Source: a virus
DNA length: 36,772 nt
Reading direction: 5' to 3' (one strand)
Virus record (IMG/VR): IMGVR_UViG_3300032006_000032
Coordinates: 1 to 36,772 of that record
The position numbers and the translations under genes were made by a program. Below, in pieces: positions 7,266 to 14,369 of the stretch (within the stretch, counting starts at the first letter, position 1; each line of letters begins with the position of its first letter). The notes beneath the pieces are model-generated. The model saw only the letters and a program-made list of their open reading frames with translations. It made no database searches and was not told where the DNA came from.

Positions 7266-7549
7266 CAATAGGAACTCCCAAGACCGCTGATTTCTGCTGG
7301 GTATTCACGAGTTGCCACCGGCCTCTTGGTCTCCCGGACATCCATCCCGGAGAAGTTAGAAATACCGATTCCAAGAGGCGATGCAATTTCTAGGGAACTG
7401 GGCGACATCCAAGGAGGGAGCAACGGGTTGGACAACGCTTCACTGGGTGATCTCATGTATTGCCCGCGAGCCTTGGCTCGTCGCATCGCCCTCAGGCGTT
7501 GCAACTCTTCCATTCGTTTCTCATTGTCCATTTCTTGCTGGTATGTCAC
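7265..7549 (-). CDS. Small hypothetical protein with basic coiled-coil N-terminus (94 aa)
   Basis: The start is a GTG at 7549 with AAGGGAG upstream, located inside the end of the portal gene (4-base overlap). Residues 1-32 form a charged helix (NEKRMEELQRLRAMRRAKAR). The rest is Ser/Pro/Gly-rich (SNPLLPPWMSPSS). No family is recognised. It begins the series of low-complexity genes after portal and is translationally coupled on both sides. Confidence 0.65.
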   Translation of the reverse strand: MTYQQEMDNEKRMEELQRLRAMRRAKARGQYMRSPSEALSNPLLPPWMSPSSLEIASPLGIGISNFSGMDVRETKRPVATREYPAEISGLGSSY

Positions 7550-9321
7550 ATCATCTCCCTTGCCATCGCACCCTGTTCAGCCTGCTGCGGGTTTCCGCCC
7601 ATCAGCGTGTTTACCAGAGTCTGCTCCGCGCCCTGAGGGGTGGCACCCGGACGCGAAATGCGCTCATTCACGCTATGTCTGGTCTGCGGCCCTGCTGCCT
7701 CGGGTGAACCCATCTGGTCGCTCCCGGGCGGGACATCCTCAAGACCGACAATAATGTCCTTCAACTCAGGAAGATCAGCGTACCTGGAGAAGGTGTTGAG
7801 CAGTTCCTTGTAATCTATACCCAATCCCTGCTGCCCCATCATCGGGAGGCTTGGTATGACCACGCCCTGTATGATCTGGTTGAGCTTGGCCATCCTTTGC
7901 TGGGGTGACACGAACTGCATTGAATGCGGCTCGATATCCACTTCATGCATAAGGAAGTCGTGGGTGCCTCGCTCTTCTGGGGTGAGGAACGTATCGATCG
8001 GGCCAAGTGGCTGAGAGTTCAGCCGGATCGGGTAACTTTCCACGGGATCTGACCACAGGTGGAATCCCCAATCCCTGATCACCTTCTTGGTGAAGAGACG
8101 CACATCGTCCTGCATCCCAGACATTCGCTGGCTGGCACTGGCATGCAGCAGTTGGTCCTGGGTGGCCGTTTCGCTCTGGGCACCCAGCCCGCCCATCAAA
8201 TCCAAGTTCCCGGCCTGCCAGCTAAACAGCTGCTTGATCTGCAGCATGAACGCAAAGTTTCGCTGATCCAGGCCACCGAACATCTTCTCTTGGATTGCCT
8301 CTGGGTTGTCGACCCCAACAATCTCCCCATCAGAAGCCATCCGGATCCGCTCGGCATCCTCCGAGTCCACACCCCTTGTCAGCCCCACAACCTTATACCG
8401 CTGCGCTTCACGAACCAGCTTACGCATCAGCCCGTTGCTCACATCGTGAAGCCCACGCCACAACATGGCCGGGGCAAGAGGCATCGAGTTCCCGTCCACC
8501 TCATTGAAATACAACAGGTGGTAGGGACCCAGCGGATTGGGTGGACCGTTCCACTCCACGATCTTGAGAGGCTTGTCATCCTCGTTCGGACCCAGCGTGA
8601 CGATCAATCTCTCCTTGGGGAGCCAGATCTCCCACAACTCGATCTTGTCTTCCAGCTGACCCTCGTGCTGGCTGGCACCCTGCGTAATAGTGCTGAGCCT
8701 CTCGTCACCACTCTCGTTGTAATTGTAGTCATCCATCGCGGTCAGGTTCTCACGAACCGACTTGTTGAACGACTTCTCACTTCGGGCCTGCTCCAGCGAC
8801 ATGCGGTATCGGTGCCCGCAGTAGTCAGTCTCCTCGTGGACATGGGCAGTCATATCATGCACCCAGTCGTCCAAGGAGACATTGGCCACAAACGGCCTAG
8901 TCTTCTTGAAATCGAAACCCTCCTCCTGATAGCTACCGATCACCTGGGTCCCGATTTTGCAGATTCCCATGGAGAACAGGGCCGATCTCACGCACCGACG
9001 AAGTGCGTTATGCACATCGAAAGTGCGCAGCATCGAGTTCATCGCCTGTTCTAGCTTCAGCCCATAAGGCTTCAACTCATCGCTATGGGTGAAGACCAAG
9101 ACCTTGGGTGGACGAGCCGCCAGCTGACGCTCGTAAATATTGGCCGCGACCTCCATCAGGTTGAGGTACACCGGCTTGTCGCTGCCACCCTCGGAATAAT
9201 CGATCCCAACGTACTGCTCAATCGCCTCCTTGTGGCGACGGCGGAATGGCTCCAGCTTCCTGCGTGAAAACCGCATCGCGTCACGGAGTCGGCTGAGATG
9301 CTCTTTTTTATTGGGATTCAT
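7546..9321 (-). CDS. Portal protein
   Basis: The 591-residue protein is encoded two genes after the large terminase. The length, the N-terminal helices (RFSRRKLEPFRRRHKEAIEQYVG), the segment VYLNLMEVAANIYERQLAARPP, and the alpha/beta body containing DDWVHDMTAHVHEETDYCGHRYRM and LPKERLIVTLGPNEDD are typical of tailed-phage portals of the long, podovirus-like type. A long helical stretch around residues 300-420 (LMRKLVREAQRYK; QIKQLFSWQAGNLDLMGG) would form the stem and crown. The tail is Pro/Gly/Gln-rich. Twelve copies would form the ring through which the terminase pumps DNA. ATG 9321 overlaps the upstream stop as ATGA. Confidence 0.85.
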   Translation of the reverse strand: MNPNKKEHLSRLRDAMRFSRRKLEPFRRRHKEAIEQYVGIDYSEGGSDKPVYLNLMEVAANIYERQLAARPPKVLVFTHSDELKPYGLKLEQAMNSMLRTFDVHNALRRCVRSALFSMGICKIGTQVIGSYQEEGFDFKKTRPFVANVSLDDWVHDMTAHVHEETDYCGHRYRMSLEQARSEKSFNKSVRENLTAMDDYNYNESGDERLSTITQGASQHEGQLEDKIELWEIWLPKERLIVTLGPNEDDKPLKIVEWNGPPNPLGPYHLLYFNEVDGNSMPLAPAMLWRGLHDVSNGLMRKLVREAQRYKVVGLTRGVDSEDAERIRMASDGEIVGVDNPEAIQEKMFGGLDQRNFAFMLQIKQLFSWQAGNLDLMGGLGAQSETATQDQLLHASASQRMSGMQDDVRLFTKKVIRDWGFHLWSDPVESYPIRLNSQPLGPIDTFLTPEERGTHDFLMHEVDIEPHSMQFVSPQQRMAKLNQIIQGVVIPSLPMMGQQGLGIDYKELLNTFSRYADLPELKDIIVGLEDVPPGSDQMGSPEAAGPQTRHSVNERISRPGATPQGAEQTLVNTLMGGNPQQAEQGAMAREMM

Positions 9322-9608
9322 TGATCGATCACCCTGCTGATAAACACTGGTGTCATCTCACCCATGTAAGCCCCGGCCACATTGAAATCGAAGTATTCGT
9401 TTGCCCCGTTCCAATCCATGCCGTCACGCTCCATCAGAACGTCAATACACATGTCCCGGTCATAAGCCATCACCCTCGCCTGACCATTTTTCGTCCAGAC
9501 CTCGGCGTAACCAATAATGGCCTCGTCAAACCCGTCGGCCTGGAGGATGTCCTCGTCTGGAAGGCTCTCAGCTACAGCGTCCCCGTTTGGTGTCTCAATC
9601 CCACTCAT
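9318..9608 (-). CDS. Conserved small protein between terminase and portal (96 aa)
   Basis: The acidic protein contains DEAIIGYAEVWTKNGQARVMAYD followed by CIDVLMERDGMDWNGANEY and ends FDFNVAGAYMGEMTPVFI-SRV. The pattern 'Y-D...C-I-L...M....A.EYFDFNV-GAY-G-TPVF' is one I recognise from many unrelated phages, where the small gene is common but of unknown function. It overlaps the end of terL by 14 bases and portal by 4 bases. A role in packaging or immediate virion assembly is possible but undocumented here. Confidence 0.75.
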   Translation of the reverse strand: MSGIETPNGDAVAESLPDEDILQADGFDEAIIGYAEVWTKNGQARVMAYDRDMCIDVLMERDGMDWNGANEYFDFNVAGAYMGEMTPVFISRVIDQ

Positions 9609-11379
9609 CGCTTATTGTCTCCCTTTTTTGCCTTCTCCATGCAAAGCTACCAGCTGGAGGACCTTGGACCTCCAGCTTCGGCTCGGCCTTTTTCCTTTCC
9701 CTGATAATCTTGGCAGCAAGAGCATCGGCAATAACTACGTCTCCATGGTTGTCACCCCTATCGGTGGGGTCAATCGTGTTGACTGAACCCCCGTGCTCTA
9801 TTCTGCCATTGGGAAGGTACACAAACTCGCTTGCCTGACGCAACGCCTTCTTGCTTGGGTTTATGAAACCCTTGGAAAACAGGACATCCCTGTAGTTGGC
9901 AAGGAGGTCCTTTTTGCCCTCGGATGTACTAAACCACCCCGGTTTATCGCTCTCACGTTTGCTTATCTTCTGGTCATTGGTCGCGTAATAGATGTTTCCA
10001 TATCGGCACTCCTCGATAACAGTCTTGCCGAAAGTTCGACCCGGGCCAGTTGCCTCCCAGATCAGGAATGCTGGCCTGCCACCTGGACCCTTGAACCAGT
10101 GGCACAGTGCCACGCACAGTTCAGCGAAATGGTTTGGGGTGATCGAGTTGTCTGCCAACTCAGCAACCTTCTCTCCCGTGTGGCGGTCAACGACACTGGC
10201 AGCAGACTCACTGGCACCCGTTCCCTGGCTGATATCCACCCCGATTACATAATCGTGGTCGTCACGAGGCTTCAGGAACACGTCAAGAGGCGTCCAAACC
10301 TTCAGGTTGCCCCTAGCCTCAAAACTCTCCATGAACTCGGGACTCCTGATGTCATCACGCATCAAATGTCCCTGATGGTTGGGCACCCGGGCAAACTCCG
10401 AGGAGAGTTGGTTTAGAGTCTTGGGATCGAAAAACGGATAGGCACTCCCCTGATAATCGATATCCAGCTGGGTGGCAATCTCCACAGGATGCGCCCTGCG
10501 TACACATTCGTTGTCATACCACGGGCTGCGAGCCTTCCCGTCTTCCCCCTCATACAGGCCATCAGCCTTCTCAGGGTGCCGGGACCAATGAAACCTCAGT
10601 CTTGGAGTCCCCTTCTGCAGCTGAGCGTAAAACGCATTAGCCGTGCCATTGGGGGTGCTGTTGAAGATCCGGCAGTTTGTGTTGTCTGCCGTGGCACTCA
10701 ACACGTCATACCCGCCACCCTCGAAAGCAGCAAACTCGTCCACCAGCATCGCGGTACGACGGCCACCACGGCCAATGTTATCCGTGGTACTCTCTCCCTC
10801 GATCTTGGACCCGTTCTCCAGGTTGATCATCTTCAGCTTGTTTCGACGCATCTCGGGGAGCATCCAGCTGGGAAGCCCCTTGTTGATGAAATCGATATGA
10901 GAGAACAAGGAGTCCCCAGACCCATCCACCAACCCCTCCTTCCGGGAGACCATCAAGAACGATTGCAAATTCCGAAAGTGCCACCGCCAAGCGAAAAGAG
11001 TTAGGCAAATCCATGAAGCCCCCATGTCTCTCGATTTTTCAATAATGACATCGTGACCCTTGAATTCCCCTCCAGCCCCGGGGAGAGCCTCATCCATCGC
11101 CAAAAACGCCTCGTCCTGGTACTCATACGTTATAAACGGGATTTTCGGGTTCGGCTTGCGAGGATCAAAAGTCCAGACAAACGTGTTAATCCAATACAGG
11201 ATGTCCCTGCTGCATGCTTCCCACAGGCTCTTCTGCATCTCCCGACTCTGCCCCGCGAGTGCCAGAACCTCCTTCCTGTACTCCAGATTCTCCCTGAATC
11301 CCTTGGGGACCTTCCCGTACAACGGTAGTTTCCAAGGATCCGAGCATTTCCTCGATTTCATCAACGGACTTGGTGGCAT
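9595..11379 (-). CDS. terL: Terminase large subunit (ATPase/nuclease)
   Basis: This is the DNA-packaging motor. The N-terminal ATPase has a Walker A-like IEKSRDMGASW (about residues 114-124) and Walker B TAMLVDEFAAF (about 209-219), with the nearby FNSTPNGTAN motif-III-like segment. The C-terminal RNase-H-fold nuclease has YVIGVDISQGTG (first Asp about residue 382), a middle WEATGPG segment, and late DRGDNHGDVVIADAL. The start is uncertain: ATG 11379 has AAGG nearby and implies a 194-base overlap with terS, while ATG 11238 (GGGAG adjacent) would leave 53 bases. Conserved-looking sequence (SRDILYWINTFVWTFDPR) begins just after the latter. It packages DNA into the prohead through the portal encoded two genes downstream. 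Confidence 0.93.
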   Translation of the reverse strand: MPPSPLMKSRKCSDPWKLPLYGKVPKGFRENLEYRKEVLALAGQSREMQKSLWEACSRDILYWINTFVWTFDPRKPNPKIPFITYEYQDEAFLAMDEALPGAGGEFKGHDVIIEKSRDMGASWICLTLFAWRWHFRNLQSFLMVSRKEGLVDGSGDSLFSHIDFINKGLPSWMLPEMRRNKLKMINLENGSKIEGESTTDNIGRGGRRTAMLVDEFAAFEGGGYDVLSATADNTNCRIFNSTPNGTANAFYAQLQKGTPRLRFHWSRHPEKADGLYEGEDGKARSPWYDNECVRRAHPVEIATQLDIDYQGSAYPFFDPKTLNQLSSEFARVPNHQGHLMRDDIRSPEFMESFEARGNLKVWTPLDVFLKPRDDHDYVIGVDISQGTGASESAASVVDRHTGEKVAELADNSITPNHFAELCVALCHWFKGPGGRPAFLIWEATGPGRTFGKTVIEECRYGNIYYATNDQKISKRESDKPGWFSTSEGKKDLLANYRDVLFSKGFINPSKKALRQASEFVYLPNGRIEHGGSVNTIDPTDRGDNHGDVVIADALAAKIIRERKKAEPKLEVQGPPAGSFAWRRQKRETISDEWD

Positions 11380-11824
11380 CAGCCTTGAACCCTTCCAGCT
11401 TGGAATCCGTGTCAACAGTACGGGAAACCATGCTCATCCAACTCTTGTAAAACTCCTTGGGGTCAGTTCTGGCGAACTCAAGCAACCCCCACGCCCCGCT
11501 ACTGGGGGCATTCTCAGGGGTGATGTCCACAACCCCTATATTAGAGTACACCCACTCAAAGTCGCCACGGACGTTGCTCTTCTTCCCCTCGAAAACCTCT
11601 CCCGGGGCACTCTGCACAAGAGCCACAGGATTAGCCTGAGCCTTGGCCTTCTTGCGGGCATCCATTGTGTAGTGGCCATCAAAGCCAAACGCCCTAGCAG
11701 CCTCTATCCATGCGTCACGAGGCTCGCGACCATGCTTCTCCAAGGCCCGTCTGTAAGCGACGAACTCGTCCCACTTACCACTCGCCTGTATGCGAGTCCT
11801 AAACTGATCCTGTGTCTCTGGCAT
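11186..11824 (-). CDS. Putative terminase small subunit
   Basis: This is the first gene of the leftward late operon, directly before terL, where the DNA-recognising small terminase normally lies. ATG 11824 has GGAG seven bases upstream and gives 212 residues starting MPETQDQFRTRIQASGKWDE; an upstream in-frame extension would run through the leader and promoter and is unlikely. Residues 15-65 (FVAYRRALEKHGREPRDAWI, then AARAFGF) could hold a helix-turn-helix. The last 45 residues, overlapping terL, are Gly/Glu/Ser-rich and may simply reflect the overlap. No family signature is decisive, so the call rests on position, size and predicted helices. Confidence 0.6.
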   Translation of the reverse strand: MPETQDQFRTRIQASGKWDEFVAYRRALEKHGREPRDAWIEAARAFGFDGHYTMDARKKAKAQANPVALVQSAPGEVFEGKKSNVRGDFEWVYSNIGVVDITPENAPSSGAWGLLEFARTDPKEFYKSWMSMVSRTVDTDSKLEGFKADATKSVDEIEEMLGSLETTVVREGPQGIQGESGVQEGGSGTRGAESGDAEEPVGSMQQGHPVLD

Positions 11825-11906
11825 TGCAATGCTCCACTCACGCCCCTCCCCCGAGGGGGAGAGACGCCCCGTAGGGGGAAGGACGCAAGCAGGAAAAGGC
11901 AAGCGA

Positions 11907-11936
11907 AGTGTAACTGACAAAACTGACACAAGTCAA
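11907..11936 (-). promoter_or_regulatory. Sigma70-like promoter of the late structural operon
   Basis: On the minus strand TTGACT is followed after 18 bases by TACACT, close to the TTGACA/TATAAT consensus. It would start transcription near 11,900 and give a leader of about 75 bases before terS. The leader can fold a GC-rich hairpin from CTCCCC/GGGGAG at about 11,846-11,861. The palindromic 26-bp element lies 10 bases upstream of the -35 box. Confidence 0.6.
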
Positions 11937-11946
11937 ACAGCAACCT

Positions 11947-11972
11947 GCTTAGCACAAAATGTACTAAGCAGA
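11947..11972. repeat. 26-bp palindromic element, copy 1
   Basis: Arms CTGCTTAG (11,945-11,952) and CTAAGCAG (11,964-11,971) surround the 11-base centre CACAAAATGTA. The 26 bases at 11,947-11,972 occur again, base for base, in the opposite orientation at 27,370-27,395. Both copies sit just upstream of leftward promoters. It looks like an operator or another transcription-boundary signal; a protein partner is not known. Confidence 0.75.
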
Positions 11973-12385
11973 ATAAGCGGTATATCCCCCATATTTGAGG
12001 AGAGGTCCCATAGGGGTCCCAAAGGGGGTAGGGGGGCTTCAGATCTGTGCAGCCGCGAGAAGGGGATAAGTTAAGTAATAAGCAGGCTTGCGGGCGGGGG
12101 GTCGGCTCGCGTGGGCCGCGTGTTGCGGGTCCCATGCGGCGGCTGCGGCGGCTTCCTTTATACGCGTGCTGGGCTGCTGCTGCCCTAGCCACTGGCCAGG
12201 GCTGCGGCTGCTGCTGCCCTGGCTGTTGGTCGCACACGCGAGATGGCTGCCCAGGGCGCTGGCCTGTCATAACCTAGCCTGCCCTCGTGCCTCCTGCCCT
12301 GGCTACCTGCGTGGACTCGTGATGCTCACCAGGGCGCAGGCTTTAGACTATTTTGCCCTTTTTTTATTTTATCCAAGATTAGTGG
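11973..12385. other. Non-coding GC-rich divergent region with repeats
   Basis: This stretch of about 410 bases lies between the leftward late operon and the rightward small-gene module and shows no convincing gene. It holds G-runs at about 12,013-12,037, a 15-base direct repeat ggctgctgctgccct at 12,172 and 12,206, and a hairpin GCCAGGGC/GCCCTGGC (12,195-12,202 with 12,216-12,223). Further CCAGGGC or GCCCTGG words lie at about 12,251, 12,296 and 12,329. It ends in an AT-rich run (12,347-12,376). Location beside terS and the sequence structure suit an origin, packaging site or control region, but nothing proves any of these. Confidence 0.5.
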
Positions 12386-12414
12386 TTGACGTACTACAAC
12401 CAATGTGGGAGAAT
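12386..12414 (+). promoter_or_regulatory. Sigma70-like promoter of rightward module
   Basis: TTGACG at 12,386-12,391 and GAGAAT at 12,409-12,414 are separated by 17 bases. Transcription would start about 12,421, some 30 bases before the first gene of the rightward module. The flanking upstream DNA is AT-rich, which favours promoter function. Confidence 0.5.
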
Positions 12415-12451
12415 GGGACTGTACACACTTTTACAGCATGGGAGACACGCG

Positions 12452-12676
12452 ATGCCAGTACCAGAATGGCAAACTGAGTTCTACCGACTAACTGCACTCA
12501 AGTATGCCTTGAAACTTGAAATCATGGGGATGCGGAAACGAGGCAAGCAGGCCAGTACAATCGTCCGCGAGGAATTCCAGCACTGGCCACACATCGAGAC
12601 ACTGACCAAAGAAACGCTACTCCATCATCTGACGGACTACATCGAACAGGCCACACACAGCATCAAGGTGAGATAA
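12452..12676 (+). CDS. Small hypothetical protein, first rightward gene (74 aa)
   Basis: ATG 12,452 has GGGAGA eight bases upstream, and this start is preferred to the in-frame upstream extension, which overlaps the promoter. The product is a basic helical protein (MPVPEWQTEFYRLTALKYAL; IMGMRKRGKQASTIVREEF) ending in a second helix (LLHHLTDYIEQATHS). It may be a small DNA-binding or host-interacting early protein, but no family is recognised. An intrinsic terminator follows directly after the stop, so it may form its own short transcript. Confidence 0.65.
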   Translation: MPVPEWQTEFYRLTALKYALKLEIMGMRKRGKQASTIVREEFQHWPHIETLTKETLLHHLTDYIEQATHSIKVR

Positions 12677-12680
12677 CCCG

Positions 12681-12754
12681 CTGCCAGGGCAGCCCAACGG
12701 ATTGGGCTGTACCTGGTCTTTTTTTGACAGCATGGAAAAGGAAACGACAGCATG
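12681..12754 (+). repeat. Duplicated terminator-leader cassette, copy A
   Basis: This segment, from just before the terminator stem to the ATG of the following gene, is nearly identical to 13,541-13,609. Shared parts are ctgccagggcagccc, cggattgggctgt, cctgg, the T-run, and tgaca-c-tggaaa before the start codon. Both copies place a terminator and a ribosome site in front of a new gene. Confidence 0.8.
12683..12725 (+). terminator. Intrinsic terminator A
   Basis: CCAGG and CAGCCCAA pair with TTGGGCTG and CCTGG around a CGGA loop, with a small internal loop, and the stem is followed by TCTTTTTTT. This is a strong rho-independent terminator on the plus strand after the 74-aa gene. Readthrough or a promoter within the cassette must feed the next gene, since only 26 bases separate the T-run from its ATG. 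Confidence 0.85.
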
Positions 12755-13054
12755 CCCGCATTCATTACACCAAAAACCGTTCAAGAGTCCAACGACGTCA
12801 GCCTACTAGCACCTAGGGAAGCCGCCGAGCAATCCGGTAAGGTAGTGTGCGTTATCGGGAAACTGCCTGGGACAGACTATCAGCCACTTCTGCACCTTTT
12901 CGCCTACATCCCAAACGACAACGGGTGTCGAGTCATCTCTTGCGAGGATCAGGATGGTGCCTGGGCGAGCCTTTCAGCCCTCGCGGTTGACGTGTTCCCA
13001 GGATGCATCATCCGCCACGCTTGGAAATACCAGGACGCCAAAAATGCGGCCTAG
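12752..13054 (+). CDS. Hypothetical protein (100 aa)
   Basis: ATG 12,752 follows AAGGAAACGACAGC. The protein begins MPAFITPKTVQESNDVSLLA and has alternating hydrophobic strands (KVVCVIGKLPG; PLLHLFAYIPND) and three cysteines without CxxC pairing. It looks like a small alpha/beta domain, with no recognised family. The stop overlaps the start of the following gene by 11 bases. It belongs to the cluster of small rightward genes that in phages often act early on host functions. Confidence 0.65.
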   Translation: MPAFITPKTVQESNDVSLLAPREAAEQSGKVVCVIGKLPGTDYQPLLHLFAYIPNDNGCRVISCEDQDGAWASLSALAVDVFPGCIIRHAWKYQDAKNAA

Positions 13055-13364
13055 TGAATCACAATTGATTCTCCCAGGAATGCCAGTTGCGCCGGTAACC
13101 CCGGCCAGCTGGTTGGGAGTGAAGGGGACCCGCGGCGCTGGCCGATACAGAAACCATCGATGGATTCTGTTTACCGATCAGGGACAGCCTAGCGGATTCC
13201 AGGTTTTCCACTGCGGACACCCAACCGCAACGTATCCCTATTACGCTGAATTCAACGGTGAGCCGCTGCCAGGATTCAAGACGTTTCGACACCTTGAAAC
13301 CGCCCAGGCTCATTGCGAACAACTACAAAAAGAAAGACGAACAAATGCCACAACTCGACCTTGA
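13044..13364 (+). CDS. Hypothetical protein (106 aa)
   Basis: ATG 13,044 lies inside the end of the preceding gene with AGGACG upstream. This start is preferred over an in-frame upstream one that would overlap by 100 bases. The product contains LILPGMPVAPVTPASWLGVKG and a basic GRYRNHRWILFTDQG segment, then HCGHPTATYPYYAEFNGEPL and a C-terminal helix (HLETAQAHCEQLQKERR). The middle resembles small beta domains that display His/Cys side chains (F-HCGHPT), but I recognise no family. It overlaps the zinc-ribbon gene by 20 bases. Confidence 0.65.
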   Translation: MRPSESQLILPGMPVAPVTPASWLGVKGTRGAGRYRNHRWILFTDQGQPSGFQVFHCGHPTATYPYYAEFNGEPLPGFKTFRHLETAQAHCEQLQKERRTNATTRP

Positions 13365-13533
13365 CCAAATCCTTGACGCGGTCCGACGCGACGACCACAC
13401 AGGAATATGCACCAGCTGCGGAGAAGAGCAGTATGGTTGCGAACCGGACGCGCGAAGGTACAAATGCGAGTCCTGCGGACAACGGACAGTGTTCGGTGCC
13501 GAGGAACTGCTAATCACAAATTGGGCATTCTAG
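13345..13533 (+). CDS. Small zinc-ribbon protein (62 aa)
   Basis: The start ATG 13,345 gives MPQLDLDQILDAVRRDDHTG followed by CTSCGEEQYGC and KCESCGQRTVFGAEEL. Two CxxC knuckles spaced 18 residues apart are a classic zinc ribbon of the kind that binds DNA, RNA or a protein partner. The helical N-terminus may dimerise. The ribosome site is weak and the start lies in the preceding gene, so translation is probably coupled. Similar small zinc-ribbon proteins are common in phage early regions; the target here is unknown. Confidence 0.7.
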   Translation: MPQLDLDQILDAVRRDDHTGICTSCGEEQYGCEPDARRYKCESCGQRTVFGAEELLITNWAF

Positions 13534-13540
13534 ACCCATG

Positions 13541-13609
13541 CTGCCAGGGCAGCCCGACGGATTGGGCTGTCCTGGATTTTTTCTGACAACCTGGAAAGGC
13601 GAGACAATG
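13541..13609 (+). repeat. Duplicated terminator-leader cassette, copy B
   Basis: This is the second copy of the segment at 12,681-12,754. Differences are few: one A-to-G in the stem (kept paired as G-T), loss of the bulged A, and small changes around the T-run and ribosome site. The start codon of the following gene is at the same relative place. Confidence 0.8.
13543..13583 (+). terminator. Intrinsic terminator B
   Basis: CCAGG and CAGCCCGA pair with TTGGGCTG and CCTGG around CGGA, followed by ATTTTTTC. The stem is retained despite base changes relative to terminator A, which argues that folding matters. It ends the 12,752-13,533 gene group. Confidence 0.85.
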
Positions 13610-13894
13610 ACCGAAAACAAACCAAACGACGCAAACAACAAACACCGCAAGCTGTGGCGAGTCCAGGTACAAACCCCCTCGGGGAATTGGGATGACTGGT
13701 ATGTCCCAACCTGTGACGGGATCGTGGTTTATGAGTCCCTGGAATCCGCAACGGAGGCAGTTCAGGAAATAGCCAGGGTGTACGAGTGCAAACCCAATTA
13801 CGGGACCCGCCAGGAAGTACAGTGTCGGATTATCGATGCCACGCTTGACCTGGGGACACCAACACGAAAAACCAGAAAGGTGGGACGGGGATGA
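13607..13894 (+). CDS. Hypothetical protein (95 aa)
   Basis: ATG 13,607 follows GGAAAGGCGA. The protein begins MTENKPNDANNKHRKLWRVQ and contains VQTPSGNWDDWYVPTCDGIV, a helix ESLESATEAVQEIARVYE, and a basic tail (TRKTRKVGRG). A beta-strand/helix arrangement like small single-strand-binding or 'phage early' proteins is possible, but no motif is decisive. The stop overlaps the next ATG by four bases. Confidence 0.65.
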   Translation: MTENKPNDANNKHRKLWRVQVQTPSGNWDDWYVPTCDGIVVYESLESATEAVQEIARVYECKPNYGTRQEVQCRIIDATLDLGTPTRKTRKVGRG

Positions 13895-14103
13895 GTTTCA
13901 GTAGCACGAGCAGGGACGCCCTGCACGATCTGATACGTGAAGGCAAGCCGCCGGTCATGAAACCGAACGGGGACGGGCCGCACAACTCATTTTACTATGT
14001 GCCCGTCCACGAGGGTTACCACAGGTGGTATTGGGACAGGCACAAACAAGTGCGCAACGACGACGGTTCCGTAACGATTGTAAAAAGGGAGACGCTGCAA
14101 TGA
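13891..14103 (+). CDS. Hypothetical protein (70 aa)
   Basis: ATG 13,891 overlaps the preceding stop as ATGA with GGGACGGGG adjacent. The protein, beginning MSFSSTSRDALHDLIREGKP, is rich in His, Tyr and Trp in the middle (FYYVPVHEGYHRWYWDRHK) and ends in a short beta strand. No family is recognised. It sits in a chain of four genes joined by four-base overlaps, which supports a real gene. Confidence 0.65.
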   Translation: MSFSSTSRDALHDLIREGKPPVMKPNGDGPHNSFYYVPVHEGYHRWYWDRHKQVRNDDGSVTIVKRETLQ

Positions 14104-14369
14104 TTGCCAGACATGAAATGAAAACCGTATCCGTGGACTTCGGCCTTGTGGTCGACTTCCAGGTGCCCAAGCAAATCAAAACCGAGCGATTTCTACAAGC
14201 TGTCTATGATGCTGTAGGTGGACTTGGGCACCCGGAGTACCTCGCCAGCATGCAAGCAGATTTTGCCTGGAGGGCAGGGAGAACGATCGCCGAGCAGGTC
14301 CAAAAGAATACAGCCTGGGACGTGAAATTTGGCGGAAGTTTCGAGACGGAAGTGAGGGAGGCAGAATGA
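14100..14369 (+). CDS. Hypothetical protein (89 aa)
   Basis: ATG 14,100 overlaps the previous stop as ATGA. The protein begins MIARHEMKTVSVDFGLVVDF. A beta-strand pair is followed by a helix (TERFLQAVYDAVGGLGHPEY) and a further helix (DFAWRAGRTIAEQVQ). This alpha/beta layout is unassigned. Its stop overlaps the GP88-like gene start by four bases, so the two are likely co-translated and may cooperate. Confidence 0.65.
   Translation: MIARHEMKTVSVDFGLVVDFQVPKQIKTERFLQAVYDAVGGLGHPEYLASMQADFAWRAGRTIAEQVQKNTAWDVKFGGSFETEVREAE

Noticed and set aside
8059-9054. 331-codon open frame on the plus strand
   Set aside because: It lies fully inside the portal gene on the opposite strand and its translation has no family features or ribosome site; it is an antisense shadow.
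11825-12385. Several frames of 70-190 codons across the GC-rich region
   Set aside because: They are Ala/Arg/Cys/Gly-rich, differ in every frame, lack ribosome sites and cross palindromes and promoters; they reflect base composition.
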